A stretch of DNA of 23,057 bases from a virus, in IMG/VR virus record IMGVR_UViG_3300043313_000144, positions 1 through 23,057 of that record. The stretch is one strand, 5' to 3'. Position 1 is the stretch's first letter. Every line of letters starts with the position of its first letter. The notes beneath the pieces are model-generated. The model was not told the origin of the DNA, did not search any database, and saw nothing but the letters and a program-made list of their open reading frames with translations. This document shows, one piece after another, positions 8,691 through 15,534 of this stretch. The position numbers and the translations under genes were made by a program.

Positions 8691-8699
8691 GGTTAGCTC

Positions 8700-9035
8700 C
8701 TATTGCCGTGGCGGCTGGCCGCCCGGCTGCATCTGCGGCGGCATCATCGGCGGCTGGCCGGCCGGCGGCACGCCGCCCGGCATCGGCGGCTGGCCTGCCT
8801 GCGGCGGCATGCCCGGCTGCAGCGGCATCGCGGTTGGCGGCAGCCCGCCGCTGACCGGCGCGCCCTGCGGCGGCGCGCCAGGCGGCGGCGTCTGCGGCAT
8901 CTGCAGTTGCGGCGGCGAGGCCTGCGGCATTTGCGGCATCGGGGTCTGCGGCGGCGGCGAGGCGATGTTCATCAGCGCCCGCGTGATCGCATCACGCTGG
9001 TCGTTGACGCCTGTGTTCAGGTACGGGCTGGGCAT
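8700..9035 (-). CDS. Pro/Met/Gln-rich low-complexity tail-module protein (111 aa)
   Basis: The ATG at 9035 follows AGGAGG, which overlaps the stop of the HNH gene (GACTAGGAGGGCGTAATG). Residues 1-26 are ordinary (MPSPYLNTGVNDQRDAITRALMN). The rest, about 27-111, is built of degenerate PPQxPxMPQ and GxPPxxGQPPM units. The QRDAITRA motif at 13-20 also occurs in the Gly-rich protein two genes upstream. No known domain was recognised. It may be a flexible linker or a small structural component; the antiparallel frames are shadows of its composition. Function unknown. Confidence 0.65.
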   Translation of the reverse strand: MPSPYLNTGVNDQRDAITRALMNIASPPPQTPMPQMPQASPPQLQMPQTPPPGAPPQGAPVSGGLPPTAMPLQPGMPPQAGQPPMPGGVPPAGQPPMMPPQMQPGGQPPRQ

Positions 9036-9044
9036 TACGCCCTC

Positions 9045-9512
9045 CTAGTCGTGGATCTGTGAGAGGGATGTCCATCTGCGCCTGGTAACAATGTCACCTA
9101 CCGCTTGTCGCGAAATGCCATTCTCTGCCGCCAGTTTTCGATGCGTCTCCCTGGCCGCTGCCTGCCACAATATGGCGAAGGCCTTTTCCGGGGTGATTTT
9201 ACGCCTGTGTTCGCCGATTTGCGCGCGACCCTTGCGGATCATATCTCGCACGTTGTCGGCAGCGGTGCCTAAAAAGAGGTGGTCGGGGCGAATACATCCG
9301 GGGTTGTCGCAGGTGTGAAGCACGTTCGTATTGTCGGGTATCGGGCCGCAGAAAAGTTGATACGAAAAACGGTGTGCGGCCACTTTTTTACGGCCCGGCA
9401 TTTTAAGCTGGCCGTAACCCTTTATCTTCCATGCCGTCCATTCCCAACAGCCATCTCCACGCCTGACGTGTTCGTTAAAACGATCCTCGGGGGGTCTTGG
9501 GTGACGGGGCAT
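9045..9512 (-). CDS. HNH endonuclease, HNH_3 type (155 aa)
   Basis: I chose the ATG at 9512 rather than a TTG three bases earlier: AGGAGG lies about eight bases upstream, and TGATG overlaps the stop of the GNAT-like gene by one base. Residues 21-29 (GCWEWTAWK) and 45-90 give the HNH core: AHRFSYQLFCGPIPDNTNVL, then HTCDNPGCIRPDHLFLGT, with the His and Cys residues of a metal-binding beta-beta-alpha fold. The C-terminal part, about 105-150, looks like a helix-turn-helix (HRKLAAENGISRQAVGDIV) for DNA binding. This is a free-standing homing-type nuclease inside the tail operon. Its lower G+C sets it apart from its neighbours. Confidence 0.85.
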   Translation of the reverse strand: MPRHPRPPEDRFNEHVRRGDGCWEWTAWKIKGYGQLKMPGRKKVAAHRFSYQLFCGPIPDNTNVLHTCDNPGCIRPDHLFLGTAADNVRDMIRKGRAQIGEHRRKITPEKAFAILWQAAARETHRKLAAENGISRQAVGDIVTRRRWTSLSQIHD

Positions 9513-9994
9513 CAAGCGGCCTCCTCGAGCTTCTGTTCGGTATCAGGCCGCCTTCGATTGATATTGTAGCGGCTTTTCTCCCAGTCCTCCACCGTCAAGG
9601 TGCCGACCACGCCGTCACGGTCGCGACCGCCGAGCCGCTTGATGTAGTGCAGCGAGAAGCCGACCGCGGCCATGATCCGCAGCACGATGGCGTTGTCGGC
9701 CATGGTGGTCTTGATCACCATCTGGCAGCCGACCTGATAGAACGGGTAGTCATACATGATCTGCACGGTTCGCCGGCTCAACCAGTTGGTGCCGGGGATT
9801 GCGGCGCCGGAGATCTCGATGGTGCCGACCTCGGGGCACCAGTTGCGGTAGACCAGTCCGCCGACCAGCCTGCCCTCGGCATCGATCACGCCGATCGCGG
9901 CGCACTTGCCGAAGCCGCGCTCGCGGCACTCCGGGATCAACTGCGCCACGAAATTGGCGACCGCCTCGTCGTGGCCGAAGATGTAATCAAGCAT
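9512..9994 (-). CDS. GNAT-fold acetyltransferase-like protein (160 aa)
   Basis: The ATG at 9994 is preferred over a GTG at 9997: GGAGG lies six bases upstream, and TGATG overlaps the stop of the Gly-rich gene. The fold is suggested by a central strand VGGLVYRNW, then VGTIEISGAAIPGTNWLSRR, and the motif DNAIVLRIMAAVGFSLHYIKR at about 100-120, which fits the GNAT B motif. Similar small GNAT-like proteins are often found between tail and ejection genes of podoviruses. Whether it acetylates anything is unknown; the acetyl-CoA loop is not a textbook R/Q-x-x-G-x-G/A. Confidence 0.65.
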   Translation of the reverse strand: MLDYIFGHDEAVANFVAQLIPECRERGFGKCAAIGVIDAEGRLVGGLVYRNWCPEVGTIEISGAAIPGTNWLSRRTVQIMYDYPFYQVGCQMVIKTTMADNAIVLRIMAAVGFSLHYIKRLGGRDRDGVVGTLTVEDWEKSRYNINRRRPDTEQKLEEAA

Positions 9995-11508
9995 CACCAG
10001 CCTCCGTCGCCACCGCCGCCATCACCGCCGCCGCCATCACCGCCGCCGCCATCACCGCCGCCATCGCCGGGGCCTCCGCCACCTACGCCGCTGGCGCCCT
10101 CGCCACCGCCAATGCCGCCCTCACCGGGTCCGCTGCTGCTGGAGCCGCCAACGCCGCTGGCCCCCTCGCCGCCGCCAATGCCACCTTCGCCGGGAGAGCC
10201 GCCGACGCCGCTGGCGCCCTCACCGCCGCCGATGCCGCCCTCGCCGGGAGAGCCGCCGACGCCGCTGGCGCCCTCACCACCGCCGATGCCGCCCTCGCCA
10301 CCGACACCACCACCAATGCCACCATCACCGCCGATGCCGCCCTCGCCACCGACACCACCACCAATGCCGCCGCTGTCGCCCGACGCGCCAGCGTCGGATC
10401 CAATGCCGCCCATGCCGGAAGGCGCACCACTATCGGAGGTCGAACTCTCACCGAGGCCAATGCCGAAGCCGGCGGCGGGGCTGTCGGCAGCGACGTCTGC
10501 CGCAGTGGTGTCGGGGCCGACCGTGTTCATCGCCTGATTGGTGGCCTCGTCGTAGCCGAACACCGCCATGTTCATGTTCGCCACGTCCTCGGCCATAACG
10601 GATGGCGGCGTATTGGCAAAGGCGTTCAGGCCTTGGTTCATGGCGGCGGTGACTGCCGCCGCAATGGCGGGGTCCGACACTGCGGATACCATACCGGGCG
10701 GTGACGGCGCATCCGGTGGAGCCGGCGGGGCCGGCGCGGTCGGTGCCGCCATGTTAGCGGCCATGTCAGCGATGTCGCTGATGGTGTTCTGCTGGTTAGC
10801 CACGGCCTCAGCTACGGTGTTACCAAGATCGTTGTTCATGGCCTGTGCCGCGTCGAAGCCGGTGGCTTCCGTAGGCGCTGGTCCGGGGGCCGGTCCGACG
10901 GCTGCCGAGGGCTGCCCCTGCGGCCCGACTGTGCTGTTGGGCGCCGCGCTGCTGACGCCCATGTCCGGGTTGCTCTCCACGCCTACCGTCATGCCGGGGG
11001 TCATGCCGGGAACGCCAACCGTTTCGAAGCCGGGCACGTCCGAGATTGGTGCACTGGAAACCACGCCGGTCGGCGTGGCCGGCCCTTGTGTAACGCCCAC
11101 GTCGGTGGCGACCGCCGAATTGTGCGCGGAAGGCGCCCCTGGCGGCGAGCCGGGAGGTGCGCCGGGGTCGCCCTCGACGCCGACATTGGAGTTGGGGTCG
11201 CCATATCCTATGGCAGGGCCGGTGGGGCCGCCTACCGTCGCGTTGCCCATGCCCTCGCTGTCGGAGCTGCCGCCGCCAGAGCCTATGATCGCGCGCGCGA
11301 TGGCATCACGCTGCGGGTTGTTGGACGCCAGCGAGGCGTCCAGACCGACCGACGGCGCCCGATAGACGTTGTAGGGGTCCGGCGCCGGCGGGCGCCGCAG
11401 GTTGCGCGCGTTCCAGTCGGCAACGGCCGCCATCTGCGCCTCGTCGCCATAGATCCACGCCGGCGCGAACAGCCCACCCAATGCGCCTGTACGGTCCTGA
11501 ACCGGCAT
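9994..11508 (-). CDS. Gly-rich repeat protein of the tail module (504 aa)
   Basis: The ATG at 11508 has GGGGA upstream, and the gene follows the nozzle gene by 11 bases. Residues 1-75 look folded (GLFAPAWIYGDEAQMAAVADWNARN) and include PQRDAIARAI, shared with the Pro-rich protein. Residues 80-230 are Pro/Gly/Ser-rich with GVE/GVP motifs. About 230-345 are helical and Ala/Asn-rich. Residues 378-504 are almost pure glycine repeats: an 18-residue unit close to GGIGGGEGASGVGGSPGE in about four copies, then GDGGG units ending in GGW. I do not recognise a family. A long flexible or fibrous appendage is plausible from composition and position between nozzle and ejection genes. Confidence 0.7.
   Translation of the reverse strand: MPVQDRTGALGGLFAPAWIYGDEAQMAAVADWNARNLRRPPAPDPYNVYRAPSVGLDASLASNNPQRDAIARAIIGSGGGSSDSEGMGNATVGGPTGPAIGYGDPNSNVGVEGDPGAPPGSPPGAPSAHNSAVATDVGVTQGPATPTGVVSSAPISDVPGFETVGVPGMTPGMTVGVESNPDMGVSSAAPNSTVGPQGQPSAAVGPAPGPAPTEATGFDAAQAMNNDLGNTVAEAVANQQNTISDIADMAANMAAPTAPAPPAPPDAPSPPGMVSAVSDPAIAAAVTAAMNQGLNAFANTPPSVMAEDVANMNMAVFGYDEATNQAMNTVGPDTTAADVAADSPAAGFGIGLGESSTSDSGAPSGMGGIGSDAGASGDSGGIGGGVGGEGGIGGDGGIGGGVGGEGGIGGGEGASGVGGSPGEGGIGGGEGASGVGGSPGEGGIGGGEGASGVGGSSSSGPGEGGIGGGEGASGVGGGGPGDGGGDGGGGDGGGGDGGGGDGGW
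9997..10377. repeat. Tandem repeats encoding the Gly-rich C-terminus
   Basis: A 54-bp unit is repeated in tandem at 10147-10200, 10201-10254 and from 10255 (partly). A fourth copy at about 10079-10146 is lengthened by a Ser-rich insert. On the right (to about 10377) a shorter GGEGGIGG(D/G)GGIGGGV unit occurs twice. On the left (10010-10065) a 15-bp unit encoding GDGGG is repeated. All units stay in frame. Confidence 0.85.
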
Positions 11509-11519
11509 CTCTCAGTCCC

Positions 11520-13322
11520 CTAGACGTTGACACCCACACGTTCGAAAGTCGCCGCGATCGAGATCAGGTCGACCTCGGGCTTGGCGTTCTGTGCCACCGT
11601 GACCTGCACCACCGGCGCATGGCTGTAGCCGGTCATGCCGATCGACACCCAGCCGGTATTGCGCACCACAGGCTGCGGCGGCGTGCCGGCGTCCCAGACC
11701 GCGGTGTCCCACAGGCCCTCGTCCCACAGATCCAGCAGGCCGGTGTCGGCCCCTGCGGGCGGCGGCGGCGGCAGCGTCACGACGTAGTCTGTGGTGGCCG
11801 ACACCTGCGGCTGGAACGGCTCGCCGGCGCGGGCGCGGAACGAAACCCGCGACTGCCGCCACGTGATGGTCTGCGAGGGCGAGGCAAACATCTCCCAGCC
11901 GCCGACCAGCACAGCAACATACGGCAGCCCGAGATCGTAGCCGGTGCGGTCGGCCTGCACGATCTGCCCGGTCTGGGTGCCGAAAAACATGTCGCCGCGC
12001 ATCCGCATGAAACACATGGCGTCCCAGCCGGTGAAGCGCGCCCACGCGCCGGTGGCGGCATTGACAACGAGGCAGCGTTGCTGGCCGGTCTTGCCGCCGG
12101 GCAATGTCGTGAAGATGCCGCCATACTCGTCCCACTTGAACATCGACCAGTGGTGCTCGCGCTTGTCTAGCACCTCGACGCGCCACATTTTCTTGATCTG
12201 GCGGGTGATGGCGGCCAGCTCCAGTTCGGCGCGGTCCTTGGTGATGGCGCCCGACATCGGCAGGATGCCGTCGACGGTGGCGACCAGGAGATCGCCGCCG
12301 ATCGCCAGATGCGCGTTCATGCCGAGTGGCGGCGACAGCATGTAGCGGCCCTCCTGCCGCCAGTTGGCGGCACTGGAGGGATCGCCGCCGGTGAAGATGA
12401 TGGCCTCGCCCTCGTTGGTGACGAAGCAGATCTTGTCGTCGATGCCGTCGCCGGCGTCGATCGACCACGAGGCGCAGAACATCAGCCGGCCGCCCTTGGT
12501 GGCGGCGCCCGACAGCGGGATCATCTGCAGCGTGCCGCCGACCGCGTTGAGCGGCAGGTACCACGCGTTCATCGAGTTCAGCTCGACGAAGAAGTAGCGG
12601 TTGCGATACTTGCAGACGTAGGAGAGGTTGGCGCCGTTCTCGACCCGCGAACCCGGCGGGCCGGTGATCCAGCTGTTGTCATCACCCGCCATGCTGATGA
12701 TCCAGTGGCCGGGATTGGCGGTGCGATATGCCGCGAAGGTGCCGCTGGCCGGGCTGGTGTGCGCTACCGTGTTCTCCCAGCGGCCAGGCGCGTCGGGGTC
12801 GGTGACGGTGGCGCCGACCGCGTAGGGCGTGCCGACGCTCCAGTCGGCCGGCGTCGTCGTCGCCAGTGAGGTCCACGTCACGCCGTTGTAACGCAGCAGC
12901 GGGTCGCCGGCGTCGTTCGCCACCAGCATGAAATCGCCGCCCTGGTTGGCAAGTTGCGAGGCGACGTTGTTGCCGGAGTTGCGGCCGGAGGCGACCTCGA
13001 GCGGCACTGTCGTGGAGACGTTGTAGATCTTGTGCAGGTTGGCGGCGAACATCTGGTGATTGACGCCGCTGACATAGTCAAAACCGGAAATCACCGGCGT
13101 GGTCTCCGGCAGCTGGCACCACTCGTCGCAGCCGCCGCGCAGCGATACGCCGTTCATGGTCGGCTTCCAGTTGTCGCACACTACTGCCGCGCCGGGCTGG
13201 GTGTAGGCCTCGTTCTCGTTCAGGATAATGCCGCGGGTCGGTGCCGCCAGCGTCACCGTCTCCAGCTTCGCCGCCACCTGCGCCGGCACCGCAACCCGCT
13301 TGAAGGCCTGATGCTGGCTCAT
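11520..13322 (-). CDS. Tail nozzle / DNA-stabilisation protein (600 aa)
   Basis: The ATG at 13322 overlaps the adaptor stop by four bases (ATGA). Residues 24-65 (LAAPTRGIILNENEAYTQPG, then CDNWKPTMNGVSLRGGCDEW) match the N-terminal pattern of podovirus nozzle proteins, where a DNW-x-P segment precedes an RxG strand. The remainder is beta-rich with many short Trp/Gly strands (DGILPMSGAITKDRAELELA, AATGAWARFTGWDAMCFMRM). It has no transmembrane segment. By position directly after the SU10-type adaptor it should close the portal-tail channel, the role of T7 gp12 and P22 gp10. The assignment rests on position and pattern, not on alignment. Confidence 0.75.
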   Translation of the reverse strand: MSQHQAFKRVAVPAQVAAKLETVTLAAPTRGIILNENEAYTQPGAAVVCDNWKPTMNGVSLRGGCDEWCQLPETTPVISGFDYVSGVNHQMFAANLHKIYNVSTTVPLEVASGRNSGNNVASQLANQGGDFMLVANDAGDPLLRYNGVTWTSLATTTPADWSVGTPYAVGATVTDPDAPGRWENTVAHTSPASGTFAAYRTANPGHWIISMAGDDNSWITGPPGSRVENGANLSYVCKYRNRYFFVELNSMNAWYLPLNAVGGTLQMIPLSGAATKGGRLMFCASWSIDAGDGIDDKICFVTNEGEAIIFTGGDPSSAANWRQEGRYMLSPPLGMNAHLAIGGDLLVATVDGILPMSGAITKDRAELELAAITRQIKKMWRVEVLDKREHHWSMFKWDEYGGIFTTLPGGKTGQQRCLVVNAATGAWARFTGWDAMCFMRMRGDMFFGTQTGQIVQADRTGYDLGLPYVAVLVGGWEMFASPSQTITWRQSRVSFRARAGEPFQPQVSATTDYVVTLPPPPPAGADTGLLDLWDEGLWDTAVWDAGTPPQPVVRNTGWVSIGMTGYSHAPVVQVTVAQNAKPEVDLISIAATFERVGVNV

Positions 13323-14044
13323 GGGGTCGCCCCCGGAAAGTAGATGGTCTGGGTCGGGATCGCGACGCGGGAATTAGCCGACAGCGGCCGCCGCCCGATG
13401 ATGATCGGCGCCGGCTGGTCGTGGCCCATCGCGACTGCCAGCGCGTCGCCGTAGGTGCCCATGTCCTCGGCGTAGGGCGAACCCTTCTGCGCCTTCCACT
13501 GCCAGATCATCGCGAGTTTCAAGAGCCGCTCGTCGAGCCTGAAGCTGTCGCCGTCGGCCTGGAAGCTGTCGCCGTAGCCGCCAGAGGCCAGCGCCACGCA
13601 GTTCTTGTCGAGGTAGGCGAAGCTGACGACCTCGTCGAGCAATAGCACCGGCGCCAGGTGCAGCTGGCCACCGGAGAAGATCCAGCTGCCGCCGCCGATC
13701 GCGCTGTCCCACGCCTCGTTGCGGCTGTTACGGACCCACTCATCGTGGTCGGCGACGAACGTCATCGGCTCGGTGTAGGTGCCGCGCCACATATTGGAGG
13801 TCAGCATCAGCCGCTTGAAATTGGCCGGCAGCGGGAAGCTGCCGGCGACGCCGTCGCCGACCATGGTGGCGGTGGCGCGCAGCGCCTGCCAGTCGCGGCT
13901 GTCGTAGGCGATGCGCTGCGCCATCTCGTTGGCGAGCGACACCATCTCCTGCATGGTGCGGTTGCCGGCGATCCCGGAGAATACCGACTGCGGCAGCGAG
14001 ACGCCGACAGTCGCGCATACGTCCTTGATCACCTGCAACAGCAT
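13319..14044 (-). CDS. Head-tail adaptor, SU10-like (241 aa)
   Basis: The ATG at 14044 is one base after the TAA of the upstream gene. The N-terminus (MLLQVIKDVCATVGVSLPQS, then a helix LANEMAQRIAYDSRDWQALR) follows the pattern of phage adaptor proteins: a helical pair, with a D-W-x-x-L motif at about 51-55, followed by a beta region with FPLPANFKRL. The C-terminal helix RLLKLAMIWQWKAQKGS is also typical. The protein would form a ring under the portal and receive the nozzle. Length fits the family. Confidence 0.75.
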   Translation of the reverse strand: MLLQVIKDVCATVGVSLPQSVFSGIAGNRTMQEMVSLANEMAQRIAYDSRDWQALRATATMVGDGVAGSFPLPANFKRLMLTSNMWRGTYTEPMTFVADHDEWVRNSRNEAWDSAIGGGSWIFSGGQLHLAPVLLLDEVVSFAYLDKNCVALASGGYGDSFQADGDSFRLDERLLKLAMIWQWKAQKGSPYAEDMGTYGDALAVAMGHDQPAPIIIGRRPLSANSRVAIPTQTIYFPGATP

Positions 14045-14045
14045 T

Positions 14046-14765
14046 TTACGCTACCTTTTCGATCGGCCGCACGCTCTCCGCCATCCGCACCAGTGTCTTG
14101 CGGTTCATATTGCTGGCGCCGATCGGCATCTGTCCCGAATGCGTCGCGATGTACTCGCGCAGCTGGTCGAGATCCATCCGCTCGAACTCGAGGTCGCCGG
14201 CGGGGTCTGCGGTGGCCCGCTTGCGCTCGGCGTCCTCCTCGAGGATGACGTTGCGGGCGCGCAGCTGCTCCAGCTCCGCCATCATCATCTTGTTCGGCGC
14301 CGATGACTTGCTCTCGGCGATATACTCCTCGGCCTTGTTCTTCATCTCGCGGCCACCGGGGCCGAGGTTCTTCAGCTCGGCGCCGTCGATAGCGGCGAGC
14401 TGCTCGACGGTATAGACATTGAGCGCGCGCATTTCGGCCTTGCGCGCGTCGGACAGGAACGGCGCGATGTCGATCGGCATGCCGACCTTGGTCTGCACAG
14501 CATCGCGCTTGAACTGCTGGTACTGGTGCCGGAAGCGTTCGGCGTAGCTCTCCTTGCGCTGGCTGCCGGTGAACGGATCGTCGACCCAGCGGCAGGTGTC
14601 GGTCGAGGGGAATACCTTGACGTCCTTGGAGCCGGCGGAGCGGATCTCGCAGACCTCGACGTCCTCGTAAACCGGGCGGCCCTCGCCGAGGCTGCGCGTC
14701 TCGTTGTGAATAGCGATATGCTTGAACGTGACGACCAGAAGATCGTCGGGATCTCGTACTGCCAT
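14046..14765 (-). CDS. Conserved phage head protein of unknown role (239 aa)
   Basis: The ATG at 14765 has GGAAGGA upstream. Residues 30-80 read PVYEDVEVCEIRSAGSKDVK, then SYAERFRHQYQQFKRDA. Residues 92-150 read GMPIDIAPFLSDARKAEMRA, then NVYTVEQLAAIDGAELKNLG and a KNKAEEYI helix. I know this order from a common phage family located beside capsid genes; the VEQLAAI...LGPGG part looks like a helix-hairpin-helix. The C-terminus, about 195-232, has a short helix-loop-helix (LDQLREYIATHSGQMPIGAS) reminiscent of SAP/LEM folds. It may help complete the head. Its specific function is unknown. Confidence 0.65.
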   Translation of the reverse strand: MAVRDPDDLLVVTFKHIAIHNETRSLGEGRPVYEDVEVCEIRSAGSKDVKVFPSTDTCRWVDDPFTGSQRKESYAERFRHQYQQFKRDAVQTKVGMPIDIAPFLSDARKAEMRALNVYTVEQLAAIDGAELKNLGPGGREMKNKAEEYIAESKSSAPNKMMMAELEQLRARNVILEEDAERKRATADPAGDLEFERMDLDQLREYIATHSGQMPIGASNMNRKTLVRMAESVRPIEKVA

Positions 14766-14868
14766 TTAGCGTCCTTCCTTGGTTAGAATGGTCAGGGGCC
14801 GCCTTCATGGAAGGAAGGCGTGAACCTACACGTCGACGGCCCCGTCACCTGCTGCCTGCCTGACAGGA
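14766..14868. other. Intergenic region with nested inverted repeats
   Basis: This gap lies between the HNH gene and the downstream head gene. An outer 7-bp stem pairs 14795-14801 (GGGGCCG) with 14837-14843 (CGGCCCC). An inner 7-bp stem pairs 14800-14806 with 14814-14820 around a 7-base loop; the two share bases 14800-14801, so they compete slightly. No U-run follows, so a classical terminator is unlikely. A processing site or remnant of the HNH insertion is possible. Confidence 0.45.
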
Positions 14869-15441
14869 TCAAGCCGCAGGATGGTTTATTGCATCTCGTC
14901 CATGGTTGGCGTGAAAACCGAGTGAGGCTTCAACTATTTTTCTGGCCTTTACTGCATCTTCCATCTTGTCAAACGTCCCGATCGTAATCGAGGCGACCCA
15001 TTTTTGCTGCTTCTTGCTGAAACTGACGCCGTGATGACCGGATGTATTGGTTCGCCGCAAAGCGAGATTTCTAAAATTATCGGAGCGAGAGCCATTACGC
15101 AGGTTTGACCATTTATTGTTGCTGCGGTTGCCATCAATATGATCGATCTCTACAGGATCTTCACCAGTCATAATTTTATGCGCGACACGATGCACCAGTT
15201 CAGTGCGATAATTCAGGTGCATGTAGCGGTAACCATCGGCTTTCAGACACGCCGCCGACTTACCTGCCCAGCGGCTATTCCACTGATTGCAGGCGTGTTC
15301 TGCAGAACGTGGGCGGTCCTTTGATTTGCCGACTGTGAACAGTGTCACGGGTCGCACTCTCCAGTAGATTTCGCCTGTGTCCGGGTCGTATTTCAGAACC
15401 TGATCTAAAAACGCTTTCGAAGGCAGTTCACGTACTTTCAT
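14869..15441 (-). CDS. HNH endonuclease with AP2-like domain (190 aa)
   Basis: I chose the ATG at 15441 (MKVRELPSKAFLDQVLKYDP), because GGAG lies seven bases upstream and the frame further upstream runs through the leader hairpin. Residues 9-30 (DPDTGEIYWR) are the usual N-terminal strand. The HNH core is at about 81-119: VHRVAHKIMTGEDPVEIDHI, then DGNRSNNKWSNLRNGSRSDN. Residues 130-160 (NTSGHHGVSFSKKQQKWVAS, then ITIGTF) are an AP2-type DNA-binding repeat. It is a free-standing homing nuclease between capsid and head genes. Base composition is much lower in G+C than around it. Its translation is probably gated by the leader hairpin. Confidence 0.87.
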   Translation of the reverse strand: MKVRELPSKAFLDQVLKYDPDTGEIYWRVRPVTLFTVGKSKDRPRSAEHACNQWNSRWAGKSAACLKADGYRYMHLNYRTELVHRVAHKIMTGEDPVEIDHIDGNRSNNKWSNLRNGSRSDNFRNLALRRTNTSGHHGVSFSKKQQKWVASITIGTFDKMEDAVKARKIVEASLGFHANHGRDAINHPAA

Positions 15442-15498
15442 TGGAAGTCTCCGGTCTGGTTTGGTTAACCAGACCAGACCACCAGACCGGAGCCTCCA
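15442..15498 (-). promoter_or_regulatory. Leader hairpin that buries the HNH ribosome-binding site
   Basis: On the minus-strand RNA the arm TGGAGGCUCCGGUCUGGU (15498-15481) pairs with ACCAGACCGGAGACUUCCA (15460-15442). This gives about 18 bp with one bulged A, one G-U pair and a 20-base loop. The 3' arm contains the GGAG ribosome-binding site and ends at the base before the AUG. The inner 12 bp are perfect. An alternative inner hairpin (15453-15461 with 15467-15475, 9 bp, 5-base loop) would also cover part of the site. Confidence 0.7.
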
Positions 15499-15534
15499 CG
15501 TCAACAGATATAACCTGATAAAGATATAGACGGG

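Noticed and set aside
9997-10377. Regular repeats resembling a CRISPR array
   Set aside because: Units are directly adjacent without unique spacers, stay in frame and encode a glycine-rich tail.
9497-10537. Plus-strand frame encoding a long run of proline and serine
   Set aside because: It is the complement of the Gly-rich repeats of the minus-strand gene and begins inside the GNAT-like gene. Composition alone explains it.
15490-15515. TTGACG on the minus strand before the HNH leader as a possible -35 promoter box
   Set aside because: No acceptable -10 box follows at 16-18 bases; that place is taken by the hairpin arm. A phage-specific promoter cannot be excluded.
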